DNA of 64,000 nt from an uncultured Oscillospiraceae bacterium (GTDB taxonomy: Bacteria; Bacillota; Clostridia; Oscillospirales; Oscillospiraceae), in the NCBI GenBank assembly GCA_947625285.1, contig CANQNS010000001.1, positions 124,001-188,000 of the forward strand, in the 5' to 3' direction. Below the pieces are notes generated by a model. That model saw nothing but the letters and a program-made list of their open reading frames with translations, did no database searches and was not told the origin of the DNA. Shown here in pieces: positions 16,337-24,232 of the stretch. Numbering within the stretch: position 1 is the first letter of the stretch; each line of letters starts with the position of its first letter. The position numbers and the translations under genes were made by a program.

Positions 16337-16372
16337 TAGGGCGCGTTAAAAACGCGCCCTACATTTTATTTT
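16337..16372 (+). terminator. Terminator of the lysine ABC operon
   Basis: TAGGGCGCGTT (16337-16347) pairs with AACGCGCCCTA (16351-16361), followed by CATTTTATTTTA. It may also serve the convergent lipoprotein gene. Confidence 0.85.
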
Positions 16373-16381
16373 ACGGGCCGG

Positions 16382-17413
16382 TCATCCCTCTTTTATCAGG
16401 CTCTGCCCGCTCAGAAAAGAGGTATATATACACTGCACGTCGTCAAGGGACCTGAGGTCCACCATGGGCGTGTTGGGATCGAAGGTCATGGGCGCAACGT
16501 TATAGGAGTCAAAGTCATACTCGTTCAAGTGCTCGCCGCCATCGTCCCAGCGGAGCCTGTAATAATGTTCCCCGTCTTTGTTGGTGAGGCGGCGCAGCGC
16601 AAGGTGCCCCTCGTCGGAGGTCTCTCTGCCGTCATAGTAAGTGAAGTGCCAGCCGGCGTCGCAGCCCGTCCCGTCCGGGTCGATCCCCATGACGGTGAAC
16701 GTCACCTGGTCCCCGTATCCCCAGATGCCCACCAGCGCGTCGTTGAGCGTCGCGCTCCCGGTGAATTCGCTGCTCTCGCCGACGGACGGATACCAGGCGC
16801 CGTCATAGAAATCGAAGTAGTAATGGATGGGTATCTCCACCGTTTCGTCCAGCAGGTCGTAGTGATAGCTGACGGTACAGTACCATGTGTCATAGGCGTC
16901 CTGCTCGTTGATGACCGCCTCCTGGGGGTGGGAGAGGTCCGTCACCTCGCCCTGCACCGGCGTGCGTTCATCGCTGAGACCGGAACACTCCACATAGGCG
17001 TAGCTGCCGTACTCCCCCAGGTCCAGACTCTCCACATAGGCCCGTACGTCCTCCTCCTTGGGCGCAGAAACGGGCATCATCGCGTCTGGCGCGTCCTCAT
17101 TGTACCAGGGGATGATCTGATCCAGCTCCCAGCCCTCGTTGTAGAGGGTGTAGCGGACCTCATAGCTGCGGGTCACGGTGTACGTATCGGTCTTGCCGTG
17201 GATCGTGGTCCAGGCCACATCCGTTTTGTCGTCCTCATCGGTCTGCCGCCGGACGACCTCAAAATCTGTTGTCTCGGCCTCCATCCAGGCATAGTCCTCA
17301 TAGCCCTCCACATCTGCCTGGACTTGGGCCTCATCCGCCGGCTTCGGCCCGCCGCAGCCGCAAAGGCTGAATATCATCAGCGCGGCCAATAATAATGCTA
17401 TCCGTTTTTTCAC
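16382..17413 (-). CDS. Putative lipoprotein of unknown function
   Basis: A secreted protein of about 343 residues. I chose the GTG at 17413 (VKKRIALLLAALMIFSLCGCG) because a signal peptide with lipobox LCGC begins there; earlier starts add unlikely Arg-rich residues. The mature part is acidic and Tyr/Trp-rich, with WYNEDAPDAMM and a C-terminal region that resembles repeated DUF-type beta-sheets (GDQVTFTVMGIDPDG). I do not recognise a family. It is convergent with the lysine transporter operon. The ribosome site is weak (AGGGA). Confidence 0.6.
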   Translation of the reverse strand: MKKRIALLLAALMIFSLCGCGGPKPADEAQVQADVEGYEDYAWMEAETTDFEVVRRQTDEDDKTDVAWTTIHGKTDTYTVTRSYEVRYTLYNEGWELDQIIPWYNEDAPDAMMPVSAPKEEDVRAYVESLDLGEYGSYAYVECSGLSDERTPVQGEVTDLSHPQEAVINEQDAYDTWYCTVSYHYDLLDETVEIPIHYYFDFYDGAWYPSVGESSEFTGSATLNDALVGIWGYGDQVTFTVMGIDPDGTGCDAGWHFTYYDGRETSDEGHLALRRLTNKDGEHYYRLRWDDGGEHLNEYDFDSYNVAPMTFDPNTPMVDLRSLDDVQCIYTSFLSGQSLIKEG

Positions 17414-17490
17414 CTGTTCCCTATCTTTTCTTTTTGATGTCGCCCGGCGGTCAGGCCCGGGGGCAGTCACCCGCCCCGGGACCTTTCCGC

Positions 17491-17691
17491 CGGGATAACA
17501 AAAGCGGCGCAGGGTGAAGATCCCTACACCGCGAAAGGCCGCAAACACAAGCTCAAAACCCGCGCTTGTAAAACACAAGGCGAGCGGGTATAATGGGCTG
17601 GGCGCAGTTTTCCTGCTGTGTGGGAGGTACTGTCTCCTGCATAGGGCCGGCGGGATGTTGACGCGCCCCCCGGCCTGCCTTTGTTATCCCG
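17491..17691 (+). other. Inverted-repeat-bounded segment with an orphan promoter; candidate small RNA or MITE-like element
   Basis: CGGGATAACAAA (17491-17502) and its perfect inverse TTTGTTATCCCG (17680-17691) bound a 201-bp stretch without a credible gene. Inside lies a very good plus-strand promoter, TTGTAA (17566-17571), 17 bp, TATAAT (17589-17594). The ~90 bases after it hold the stems GGGAGgtactgtCTCC and CCGG...CCGG but no start codon with a ribosome site. It could express a short RNA or be a non-autonomous element; flanking target duplications are not visible. Confidence 0.4.
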
Positions 17692-17765
17692 TTGTGATTT
17701 GATTATACCTCATAGAAATCGTAAGCGCAAGGTTTTTGTGTTTTACTCCGTTGCGCGCGGAAAAG

Positions 17766-17885
17766 CGGTATGTGCGGCAGGTAGGCATGGCCCCCTACAT
17801 CAAGGCCAAGCCCCGGCGGCTCTCCGGCGGCCAGAAGCAGCGGGTGGCTATCGCCTGCGCCCTGTCCCGGTTCCGCAGCAACTGA
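17766..17885 (+). pseudogene. Deletion remnant of an amino acid ABC transporter ATPase
   Basis: In one frame the DNA reads RYVRQVGMAPYIKAKPRRLS, then [19 protein letters not shown] and a stop. The first part matches residues ~123-154 of the ATPase at 15587 ([35 protein letters not shown]), and the last residues match its C-terminus (LSRFRKS). Walker B and about 80 intervening residues are missing, and there is no N-terminal half or start. It is a relic of a duplicated transporter gene after internal deletion. Confidence 0.85.
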
Positions 17886-17896
17886 ACATACGCGAA

Positions 17897-17922
17897 GGGG
17901 CGGCTTGCCGCCCCCCTTTTTT
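17897..17922 (+). terminator. Intrinsic terminator after the ATPase relic
   Basis: GGGGCGG (17897-17903), loop CTT, GCCGCCCC (17907-17914), then CCTTTTTT. It probably belonged to the lost transporter operon and now insulates rny. Confidence 0.85.
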
Positions 17923-17941
17923 GTATATATGGAAATTGCAC

Positions 17942-17980
17942 TTGACATAAAACCCATTTCGCATTAAAATTAACTAGTTA
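17942..17980 (+). promoter_or_regulatory. Promoter of rny with overlapping palindrome
   Basis: TTGACA (17942-17947), 17 bp, TAAAAT (17965-17970). The palindrome TAACTAGTTA (17971-17980) follows directly, and AGTTAC/GTAACT (17976-17981, 17988-17993) overlaps it, at the expected transcription start. This could be an operator or a leader hairpin. Confidence 0.75.
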
Positions 17981-18092
17981 CATTGGGGTAACTGGATGCT
18001 TGCCCCGGTGTTGCGTCCTTGATTGATCGGATGGGGTGCTTGATACCCGCCGTATGCAGAATTTGACAGGATGGGAGGTGTGTATACTTACA

Positions 18093-19634
18093 ATGCCTAT
18101 ATGGTTATGGATCGTTCTGATCCTGGTGGGCCTGGCCCTGGGCTTCGGCGTGGGGATGGTGTACCGCAAGCGCATCAGCGAGCGGGAGATAGGCTCGGCA
18201 GAGGAGGAAGCGAAGAGGATACTCAACGACGCCATAAGATCCGCCGAGAGCAAGAAACGGGAAGCTCTCCTGGAGGCAAAAGAAGAGATACACAAAAATC
18301 GCGCCGAATACGAGCGCGAGGTCAAGGAAAGACGAGCGGAGCTTTCCAAGCAGGAGCACCGCTTACAGCAGAAGGAAGAACACCTGGACAAAAAGACCGA
18401 CGCCATTGATCGGAAAAACGAGCTTCTCACCAAGAAGATCTCCGAGGTGGAGGCCCAGCAGGAGGAGCTGCAAAAGCTCAAAAACAGCCAACTGGAGGTG
18501 CTGGAGCGCATTTCCGGCTACAGCGCGGAGGACGCAAAACAGCTTCTGATCGACTCCCTGGCAAGCGAGGTGACCCACGAACAGGCCGTCAAGGTGCGGG
18601 AGATCGAGGCACAATTCAAGGAGGAGGCGGACCAGCGGGCCCGGGAGGTCATCGCCCTGGCGATCCAGCGCTGCGCCGCCGATCACGCCAGCGAGGTCAC
18701 CGTTTCCGTAGTCAGCCTGCCCAACGACGAGATGAAGGGCCGCATCATCGGCCGGGAGGGGCGGAACATCCGCTCCATCGAAAATCTCACCGGCGTGGAT
18801 CTGATCATCGACGACACCCCGGAGGCCATCACGGTCTCCTGCTTCGACCCGGTCCGCCGGGAGGTGGCCCGGCTGGCCCTGGAAAAGCTCATCGCGGACG
18901 GACGCATCCACCCGGCCCGCATCGAGGAAATGATCGCCAAGGCCCAGAAGGAGGTCAACGCCACCATCAAGGCCGAGGGCGAGCGCGCCGTGTTCGAGAC
19001 CGGCGTGCACGGCCTGCACCCGGAGCTGATAAAGCTCCTGGGCCGGCAGAAATACCGCACCAGCTACGGCCAGAACGTGCTGAACCACTCCATGGAGGTG
19101 GCCCACATCTCCGGGCTCATCGCCGCGGAGCTGGGCGTGGACATCGCCACCGCCAAGCGGGCGGGCCTGCTGCACGACATCGGCAAGAGCATCGACCACG
19201 AGGTGGAGGGCAGCCACGTCACCATCGGCGTGGACATCGCCAAGAAGTACAAGGAATCCCCCGAGGTCATCCACGCCATCCATGCCCACCACGGGGACGT
19301 GGAGCCCCAGACGGTCATCGCCTGCATCGTCCAGGCCGCCGACGCCATCTCCGCCAGCCGCCCCGGCGCCCGGCGGGAGAACATCGAGAACTACGTCAAG
19401 CGCCTGGAGAAGCTGGAGGAGGTGTCCATGTCCTTCCCCGGCATCGACAGCTGCTACGCCATCCAGGCCGGCCGGGAGATCCGCATCATGGTCAAGCCCG
19501 ACCAGGTCAGCGAGGACCAGATGACCCTGCTGGCCCGGGACATCGCCAAGAAGATCGAGGAGGAGCTCACCTACCCCGGCCAGATCAAGGTCCACGTGCT
19601 GCGGGAGACCAAAGCGGTGGAATTTGCAAAGTAA
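18093..19634 (+). CDS. rny: Ribonuclease Y
   Basis: A 513-residue membrane-anchored endoribonuclease that starts mRNA decay. There is one N-terminal transmembrane helix ([20 protein letters not shown] in the first 25 residues), a long coiled coil to ~190 that contains the family block [12 protein letters not shown], a KH domain with [12 protein letters not shown], and an HD domain with [12 protein letters not shown]. The family's usual length and order are kept. I chose ATG 18093 to match the usual start of the family; GGAGGTG lies 12 bases away, a long spacing. RicT, which supports RNase Y in Bacillus, is encoded at 53.7 kb. Confidence 0.96.
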   Translation: MPIWLWIVLILVGLALGFGVGMVYRKRISEREIGSAEEEAKRILNDAIRSAESKKREALLEAKEEIHKNRAEYEREVKERRAELSKQEHRLQQKEEHLDKKTDAIDRKNELLTKKISEVEAQQEELQKLKNSQLEVLERISGYSAEDAKQLLIDSLASEVTHEQAVKVREIEAQFKEEADQRAREVIALAIQRCAADHASEVTVSVVSLPNDEMKGRIIGREGRNIRSIENLTGVDLIIDDTPEAITVSCFDPVRREVARLALEKLIADGRIHPARIEEMIAKAQKEVNATIKAEGERAVFETGVHGLHPELIKLLGRQKYRTSYGQNVLNHSMEVAHISGLIAAELGVDIATAKRAGLLHDIGKSIDHEVEGSHVTIGVDIAKKYKESPEVIHAIHAHHGDVEPQTVIACIVQAADAISASRPGARRENIENYVKRLEKLEEVSMSFPGIDSCYAIQAGREIRIMVKPDQVSEDQMTLLARDIAKKIEEELTYPGQIKVHVLRETKAVEFAK

Positions 19635-19653
19635 AAAACGCGGAAAACAAAAG

Positions 19654-19680
19654 ATCCCCCCGCCCGTTTGGGCGGGGGAT
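19654..19680. terminator. Bidirectional terminator between rny and the SLH protein gene
   Basis: ATCCCCCCGCCC (19654-19665), loop GTTT, GGGCGGGGGAT (19670-19680), with TGTTGTTG on the plus side and an A-rich stretch on the left that gives a T-run on the minus side. Confidence 0.85.
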
Positions 19681-19688
19681 TGTTGTTG

Positions 19689-20924
19689 TCAGTAGTGGAT
19701 GAAGTTGATGTAGACGAAGGTGCCGTCCTTGTTGCCCAGCCGGTAGCTCTCGCTCAGAGGCTCGGCGTCGTCCCGCAGGTTGCAGCCGCCGCCGGAGGGG
19801 TCCGAGATGAGATAATCGCTGTGGCTTTCGTCCGTCCAGCCGATGAACAGGACATAGTGGGTGCCGGACGAGGAGGCGCTCTGCACGGAGGCGATGATGG
19901 GCAGGCCGCTGTTCAGCGAGTTGTCGATGGCCGAGCGCAGCCCGCTCTCGCTCAGGCCGCCGCTGCTCCAGTTGGGGTAGTAGGTGACCCCGTCGGTGCC
20001 GGTGAAGCAGGTGCCGGAGGGGACGTTGAGCCAATCCTGGCCGGGGCCGCCGGTCCAGTCGAAGGCCCCGTACCGGTCCTGGCCCAGAATGACGTTGGCC
20101 GCCATGGAGAAGCAGGTAGCCAGGCAGCAGTACCGATCCCCCTGGCTGAGATGGCTGACGATGGCTGTGTTAGCCAGAAGCCCGCTGCCGGAGGGCAGTT
20201 GGGCCGGAGGCGAACCGCCGCCCTGCTGGGCCGGAGGCGCGCTGCCGCCCTGCTGGGCCGGCGGGACCGTACCGCCGCTGGCGGCGTCAAAACGCTGGAT
20301 GATGGCGGCGGCCTCGGCGCGGGTGGCGCAGCCGGCCGGGTCGAAGGCCCCGGTGTCCCGGCCACGGATGATCCCGGCCTGGCTCAAGGCATAGACGCTG
20401 TCCCGGGCCCAGGAGCTGATGGAGCCGCTGTCGGAAAAGCTGGGGGCGGCGCCGCCGGAGCTGATGGACCTGCCCGTGACGGCCGCAAAGCGGCTCAAAA
20501 TGGCGCAGGCCTGCTCCCGGGTGACGTTCTTGTCGGGGGAGAAGCGGTCGGGGGAGCCGTCCCCCTGCACGATGTCGTTTTCATAGGCCCAGACGGCGTA
20601 GCCGGCGTAATAGCTGCCGCCGCTCACGTCGGAAAAGGTGTGATAGGCCCCGGTGTTCCAGCCGGCGGGGTCGATCCCCGCGTACCGGCCCAGCACCGTG
20701 ATGAACATGGCCCGGGTCATGGTCTCGTTGGGGGAGAAAACGCCGTCGGCGGTGCCCTGGAATAGATTCCTCTGGGACACGAAATCCACCGCCCCGGCAT
20801 ACCAGGAGGAGCCGGACACGTCGCCAAAGCTGGAGGCGAACGCCGGCACGGACAGTGCCAGCAGCAGACTGACCGCCAGCAGCAGCGGCAGAAGCTTTCT
20901 GATCAGACGCACGGTATGGGTCAT
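19689..20924 (-). CDS. Secreted SLH-domain protein with C39-like cysteine peptidase domain
   Basis: A 411-residue protein: a signal peptide (to AFAS at ~31), three S-layer homology repeats (about 33-90, 95-155 and 160-215; motifs FSPNETMTRAMF, FSPDKNVTREQA, FDPAGCATRAEA), a Pro/Gln-rich linker of two PPAQQGG repeats, and a C-terminal C39-like papain-fold domain. Catalytic residues appear to be Cys in RYCCLATCFSM, His in GTHYVLFIGW and Asp in LISDPSGGG. SLH repeats bind pyruvylated secondary wall polymers, so the peptidase domain would be displayed on the cell wall. The substrate is unknown. Confidence 0.85.
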   Translation of the reverse strand: MTHTVRLIRKLLPLLLAVSLLLALSVPAFASSFGDVSGSSWYAGAVDFVSQRNLFQGTADGVFSPNETMTRAMFITVLGRYAGIDPAGWNTGAYHTFSDVSGGSYYAGYAVWAYENDIVQGDGSPDRFSPDKNVTREQACAILSRFAAVTGRSISSGGAAPSFSDSGSISSWARDSVYALSQAGIIRGRDTGAFDPAGCATRAEAAAIIQRFDAASGGTVPPAQQGGSAPPAQQGGGSPPAQLPSGSGLLANTAIVSHLSQGDRYCCLATCFSMAANVILGQDRYGAFDWTGGPGQDWLNVPSGTCFTGTDGVTYYPNWSSGGLSESGLRSAIDNSLNSGLPIIASVQSASSSGTHYVLFIGWTDESHSDYLISDPSGGGCNLRDDAEPLSESYRLGNKDGTFVYINFIHY

Positions 20925-20979
20925 CGTTTGCCTCCTTTCCGGGCGTGACGATAGACGAACAGCCGATGTAGATACCTAC

Positions 20980-21008
20980 AATATAGACAAATAATTACAA
21001 TTTGTCAA
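20980..21008 (-). promoter_or_regulatory. Promoter of the SLH/C39 gene
   Basis: On the minus strand TTGACA (21008-21003), 17 bp, TATATT (20985-20980), with an AT-rich spacer unlike the GC-rich surroundings. Confidence 0.8.
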
Positions 21009-21024
21009 CAAACTGGCGTCAATC

Positions 21025-22659
21025 TTAAGAATTACGCCCGTCGGTGGGGGAGGCGGACCGGGTATCCCCGGCAAAACAAATCGAGGTGGCGGGCCGCCCG
21101 TCAAGCCGGGCGATCAACGCCTCGGCGCAGCGGAGGCCGTCGATGGCCGCGCTCATGATGCCGCCGGCCCAGCCGGCCCCCTCCCCGCAGGGATAGAGCC
21201 CCGCCAGCGCGGGGGACTCAAGGCTGTCCGTCCGCAGCATCCGCACCGGGCTGGAGGACCGGGTCTCCGGCCCCGTCAGCACCGCGTCCGCCGCCGCGAA
21301 GCCCCGCAGCTTCCGGTCAAAAACCGGCAGCGCGTCCGCGATGGTCCCGGTGATGAAAGGGGGGAGCGTTTGGCGCAGGTCGCAGACCGTCACCCCCGGC
21401 TCATAGGAGGGCCGCACCCGCCCGAACCGGGAAACGCCCCCTTGAAGAAAGCCGCCCACTGTCTGGGCCGGGGCCCGGTAACCGCCGCCGGCGGCCTCAA
21501 AGGCCCGCCGCTCCAGCTCCCGCTGCCACGCCATCCCGCCCAGGGGCCCGCCATAGGGGAAGTCCTCCGGGGCCGCCGGGACCAGCAGGGCGGCGTTGGC
21601 ATTTTCAAGGTCCCGCCTGCATGGGCTGGCGCCGTTGGTGCAGACCATCCCCGGCTCGCTGGCGGCGGGGACCACCTGGCCGCCGGGACACATACAGAAG
21701 CTGTAGCACCGGCGGCCGCCGGGCAGCTCCACGGCCAGGGCGTAGTCGGCGGGGCCCAGGGCCGGATGGCCCGCGAAAGCCCCGTACTGGGCCCGGTCTA
21801 TATCCGATTGCCGGTGCTCGATACGCACTCCCATGGCGAAGGGCTTGGGGGCCATGGGGATAAGATCGCACAGCATTTCAAACGTGTCCCGCGCACTGTG
21901 GCCCACGGCCAGGATCAGCGAGGAGCAGGGGATGGTCTCCCGGGCGGTCACGGCCCCGGTGAGCCGGCCGGCCGCCGTCTCCAGCCCCAGCAGGGCCGTG
22001 GAGAAGCGGACCTGGCCGCCCAGGGCCACGATGCGCCGGCGGATATTGGCGCAGACGCCCGGCAGCCGGTCCGTGCCGATGTGGGGCTTGGCCTCATAGG
22101 TTATATCGGCCGGCGCGCCGGCGGCGGCCAGCTGGTCCAGCACCCAGGGGATGCGCCGGTCCTTGACCCCGGTGGACAGCTTGCCGTCGGAGAAGGCCCC
22201 CGCGCCGCCCTCACCGAACTGGATGTTGCTCTCCGGGTCCAGCGTCCCCTCCCGGCGCAGCCGCTCCACTGTCTCGGTGCGGGCGGCGGCGTCCTGGCCC
22301 CGCTCCAGCACGATGGGCCGCAGCCCCGCCAGAGCCAGAGCCAGGGCCGCGAACATCCCCGCCGGGCCGAAGCCCACCACCACGGGCCGCTCCGCCGGGA
22401 TATGGGCCGACGTCGGCGGCGCGTAATCATTGGCGGGCGCGGGGGCGGCGTCCCGGCACTGGGCCAGGGCGGAGGCCTCGTCCCGGACGGCCACATCCAG
22501 GGTATAGACGAAATGCACGTCCGATCTGCGCCGGGCGTCCACCGCCTTGCGGGCTATCCGCAGGGCGGTCACGTTGGTTTTCAGCATCTGCCGGGCCCGG
22601 TCCCACAGCAGGCTCTCGTCCTCCTCCAGACCCAGGGGCACGTTTCGCAGCCGGATCAT
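21025..22659 (-). CDS. FAD-dependent dehydrogenase (COG2509-type)
   Basis: A flavoprotein of about 544 residues. A ~75-residue N-terminal extension (MIRLRNVPLGLEEDESLLWD) precedes the FAD-binding Rossmann motif VVGFGPAGMFAALALALAG. Later motifs are SDGKLSTG, ILAVGHSARDTFEM and, near the C-terminus, LYPCGEGAGWAGGIMSA. This set is typical of the uncharacterised FAD-dependent dehydrogenases found beside BaiN-like proteins. I placed the start at ATG 22659, which overlaps the upstream gene's stop (ATGA) and is preceded by GGAGGACC. It is probably cytoplasmic; the substrate is unknown. Confidence 0.87.
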   Translation of the reverse strand: MIRLRNVPLGLEEDESLLWDRARQMLKTNVTALRIARKAVDARRRSDVHFVYTLDVAVRDEASALAQCRDAAPAPANDYAPPTSAHIPAERPVVVGFGPAGMFAALALALAGLRPIVLERGQDAAARTETVERLRREGTLDPESNIQFGEGGAGAFSDGKLSTGVKDRRIPWVLDQLAAAGAPADITYEAKPHIGTDRLPGVCANIRRRIVALGGQVRFSTALLGLETAAGRLTGAVTARETIPCSSLILAVGHSARDTFEMLCDLIPMAPKPFAMGVRIEHRQSDIDRAQYGAFAGHPALGPADYALAVELPGGRRCYSFCMCPGGQVVPAASEPGMVCTNGASPCRRDLENANAALLVPAAPEDFPYGGPLGGMAWQRELERRAFEAAGGGYRAPAQTVGGFLQGGVSRFGRVRPSYEPGVTVCDLRQTLPPFITGTIADALPVFDRKLRGFAAADAVLTGPETRSSSPVRMLRTDSLESPALAGLYPCGEGAGWAGGIMSAAIDGLRCAEALIARLDGRPATSICFAGDTRSASPTDGRNS

Positions 22660-23888
22660 GCCAGGTCCTCCAAAAGTCCTCCGGCGGCCAGGCCCGCCAG
22701 CCGGCCGCTGGACCAGGCCCACTGCAGGTTATAGCCCCCGCAGTCCCCGTCGATGTCCAGCACCTCCCCGCAGGCGTAAAGGCCCGGGACCAGCCGGCTC
22801 TCCAAGGTCTCGGGGTCGAATCCGGCGGTCTCCACGCCCCCGGCGGTCACCTGGGCGTCCTCGAAGCCAAGCGTGCCCCGCAGGGGCAGCTCGAACCGGC
22901 AGAGGGTGTCCGCGATCAGCTCCAGCGCGCTGTCCGACAGGGCCCACAGCCGGGCGTCCAGGGGTATCTGCGCCCGGCGGAGGACCGTGCGGGCGATGGC
23001 GTTGTGCAGGGCCCCGCTCAAGATGTTCTCCGCCCGGTTGTCCGAAAAGGCGTCCCGCTTGGCGGTCATGTATCGGAGCAGCTCCGCCCGGTCCAGCTCC
23101 GGCAGCAGCCGCAGGCACAGGGCGCAGCCGCTCCCGGCGTCGGCGGCGGATCGGGACAGGTCGTATGCCGCCGGGCCGGTCAGGCCGTAGTCGGTGAACT
23201 GGATCTCCCCGAAGGCCGCGTCCAGCACGTCCCCGTCCCGCTCCAGGGTCAGGGCGGCCTGGGTCCGCACGCCCTTCATGGGCCGGGTCCACACGTTGTC
23301 GGTCTTTAGCTGGACCAGGGCCGGGCGCAGAGGCGTGCAGCCGTGGCCGAAGCCGGCCAGAAGCTCATACCCGGACCGGACGCCGCCCACCCGGGCCCCC
23401 GCCGCGCCCCCGCAGGCCACGATCAGCCTGTCCGCCCGGAAGCTCTCTCCCAGCGGGCCCGACAGGAGGAACCCGTCCCCCCGCTTTTCCGCCCTGGCGA
23501 TGGGCATGGCGCACTCGATCCGGCCGCCCCGGGCCTCCAGCGCCAACCGCAGCACGTCCACCACGCTCCCCGCCGTGTCGGACAGGGGATAGACCCGGCC
23601 GCCGGGCTCCGTGCGGGTCACCAGGCCCAAGGACGCGAACCAGCGCAGCGTTTCCTCCGGGCCGAAGCGGTACAGGGCGGGACCGGCGAAGGCCGGGTCC
23701 TCGCCGTGGTAGTCCTCCGGCGAGGCGTTCCGGTTAGTCAGGTTGCACCGGCCGTTGCCGGTGGCAAGCAGCTTCCGGCCAGCCCGGTTCTGCCGCTCAA
23801 AGACCGTGACGCGGTTTTGCAGGTCCTCCCCCGCGCTCAGCGCGGCGGCCAGACCCGACGCGCCGCCGCCGATGATGGCGATATCCAT
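22656..23888 (-). CDS. BaiN/HI0933-type NAD(P)/FAD-dependent oxidoreductase
   Basis: A 410-residue flavoprotein. The N-terminal FAD motif is IAIIGGGASGLAAALSAG, followed by GRKLLATGNGRCNLTN, the family's most conserved block, then QFTDYGLTGPA and VTAGGV, and the C-terminal GLYACGEVLDIDGDCGGYN. A BaiN homologue reduces bile-acid intermediates in Clostridium scindens, but the family is very broad and no bai genes are here, so bile-acid use is not implied. It is translationally coupled to the next flavoprotein. Confidence 0.9.
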   Translation of the reverse strand: MDIAIIGGGASGLAAALSAGEDLQNRVTVFERQNRAGRKLLATGNGRCNLTNRNASPEDYHGEDPAFAGPALYRFGPEETLRWFASLGLVTRTEPGGRVYPLSDTAGSVVDVLRLALEARGGRIECAMPIARAEKRGDGFLLSGPLGESFRADRLIVACGGAAGARVGGVRSGYELLAGFGHGCTPLRPALVQLKTDNVWTRPMKGVRTQAALTLERDGDVLDAAFGEIQFTDYGLTGPAAYDLSRSAADAGSGCALCLRLLPELDRAELLRYMTAKRDAFSDNRAENILSGALHNAIARTVLRRAQIPLDARLWALSDSALELIADTLCRFELPLRGTLGFEDAQVTAGGVETAGFDPETLESRLVPGLYACGEVLDIDGDCGGYNLQWAWSSGRLAGLAAGGLLEDLA

Positions 23889-23911
23889 GGCGATCCCCCT
23901 TTCTGTGCTGT

Positions 23912-23947
23912 AAAAACACGCGGACGAAGGGGTCTCCCTCGTCCGCG
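23912..23947 (-). terminator. Terminator between the 67-residue gene and the flavoprotein operon
   Basis: CGCGGACGA (23919-23927) pairs with TCGTCCGCG (23939-23947) with an inner AGG/CCT extension. On the minus strand GTGTTTTTA follows, so transcripts of the small gene should end here. Confidence 0.75.
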
Positions 23948-23959
23948 TTCGCGGTCATG

Positions 23960-24163
23960 TTACTGCCTGCCGTAGTATTCGTCCAGCTGCTGCTGTTCGT
24001 CATTGACCAGCCACCGGGCGGCCAGCAGGTAACGATCGTTGTAATAGCCCACCCGGACCCGATGGAAATACTGCTTGGGGTCGTTGAGGAAATCGGCTAT
24101 CTTCTCGCCCCGGACGATCCGATGGGCGTCCGTCAGGATGCGGTCTGTTGTGTTTTTTGCCAC
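23960..24163 (-). CDS. Small conserved-looking protein of unknown function
   Basis: A 67-residue soluble protein (MAKNTTDRILTDAHRIVRGE...), rich in charged and aromatic residues, with no signal peptide or transmembrane helix. It has its own promoter, a GTG start with a good GGGAGGTGA site nine bases upstream, and its own terminator, which together support a real monocistronic gene. I do not recognise a family. Confidence 0.7.
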   Translation of the reverse strand: MAKNTTDRILTDAHRIVRGEKIADFLNDPKQYFHRVRVGYYNDRYLLAARWLVNDEQQQLDEYYGRQ

Positions 24164-24188
24164 AGGGCGTCACCTCCCGAACAGGCCC

Positions 24189-24218
24189 ATGATACCACAG
24201 CGGCCGGGCCGTTGTCAA
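24189..24218 (-). promoter_or_regulatory. Promoter of the 67-residue gene
   Basis: On the minus strand TTGACA (24218-24213), 18 bp, TATCAT (24194-24189), about 20 bases before the ribosome site. Confidence 0.75.
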
Positions 24219-24232
24219 TGGAACGGGCTTCC

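Noticed and set aside
17978-18511. A minus-strand serine-rich open frame opposite the RNase Y coiled coil
   Set aside because: It lies opposite rny, and its Ser/Arg-rich composition reflects the complement of Glu/Lys-rich coiled-coil codons; there is no ribosome site.
22656-23888. A bile-acid metabolism gene (baiN)
   Set aside because: The protein is in the broad HI0933/BaiN family, but no other bai genes are nearby and most family members have no link to bile acids.
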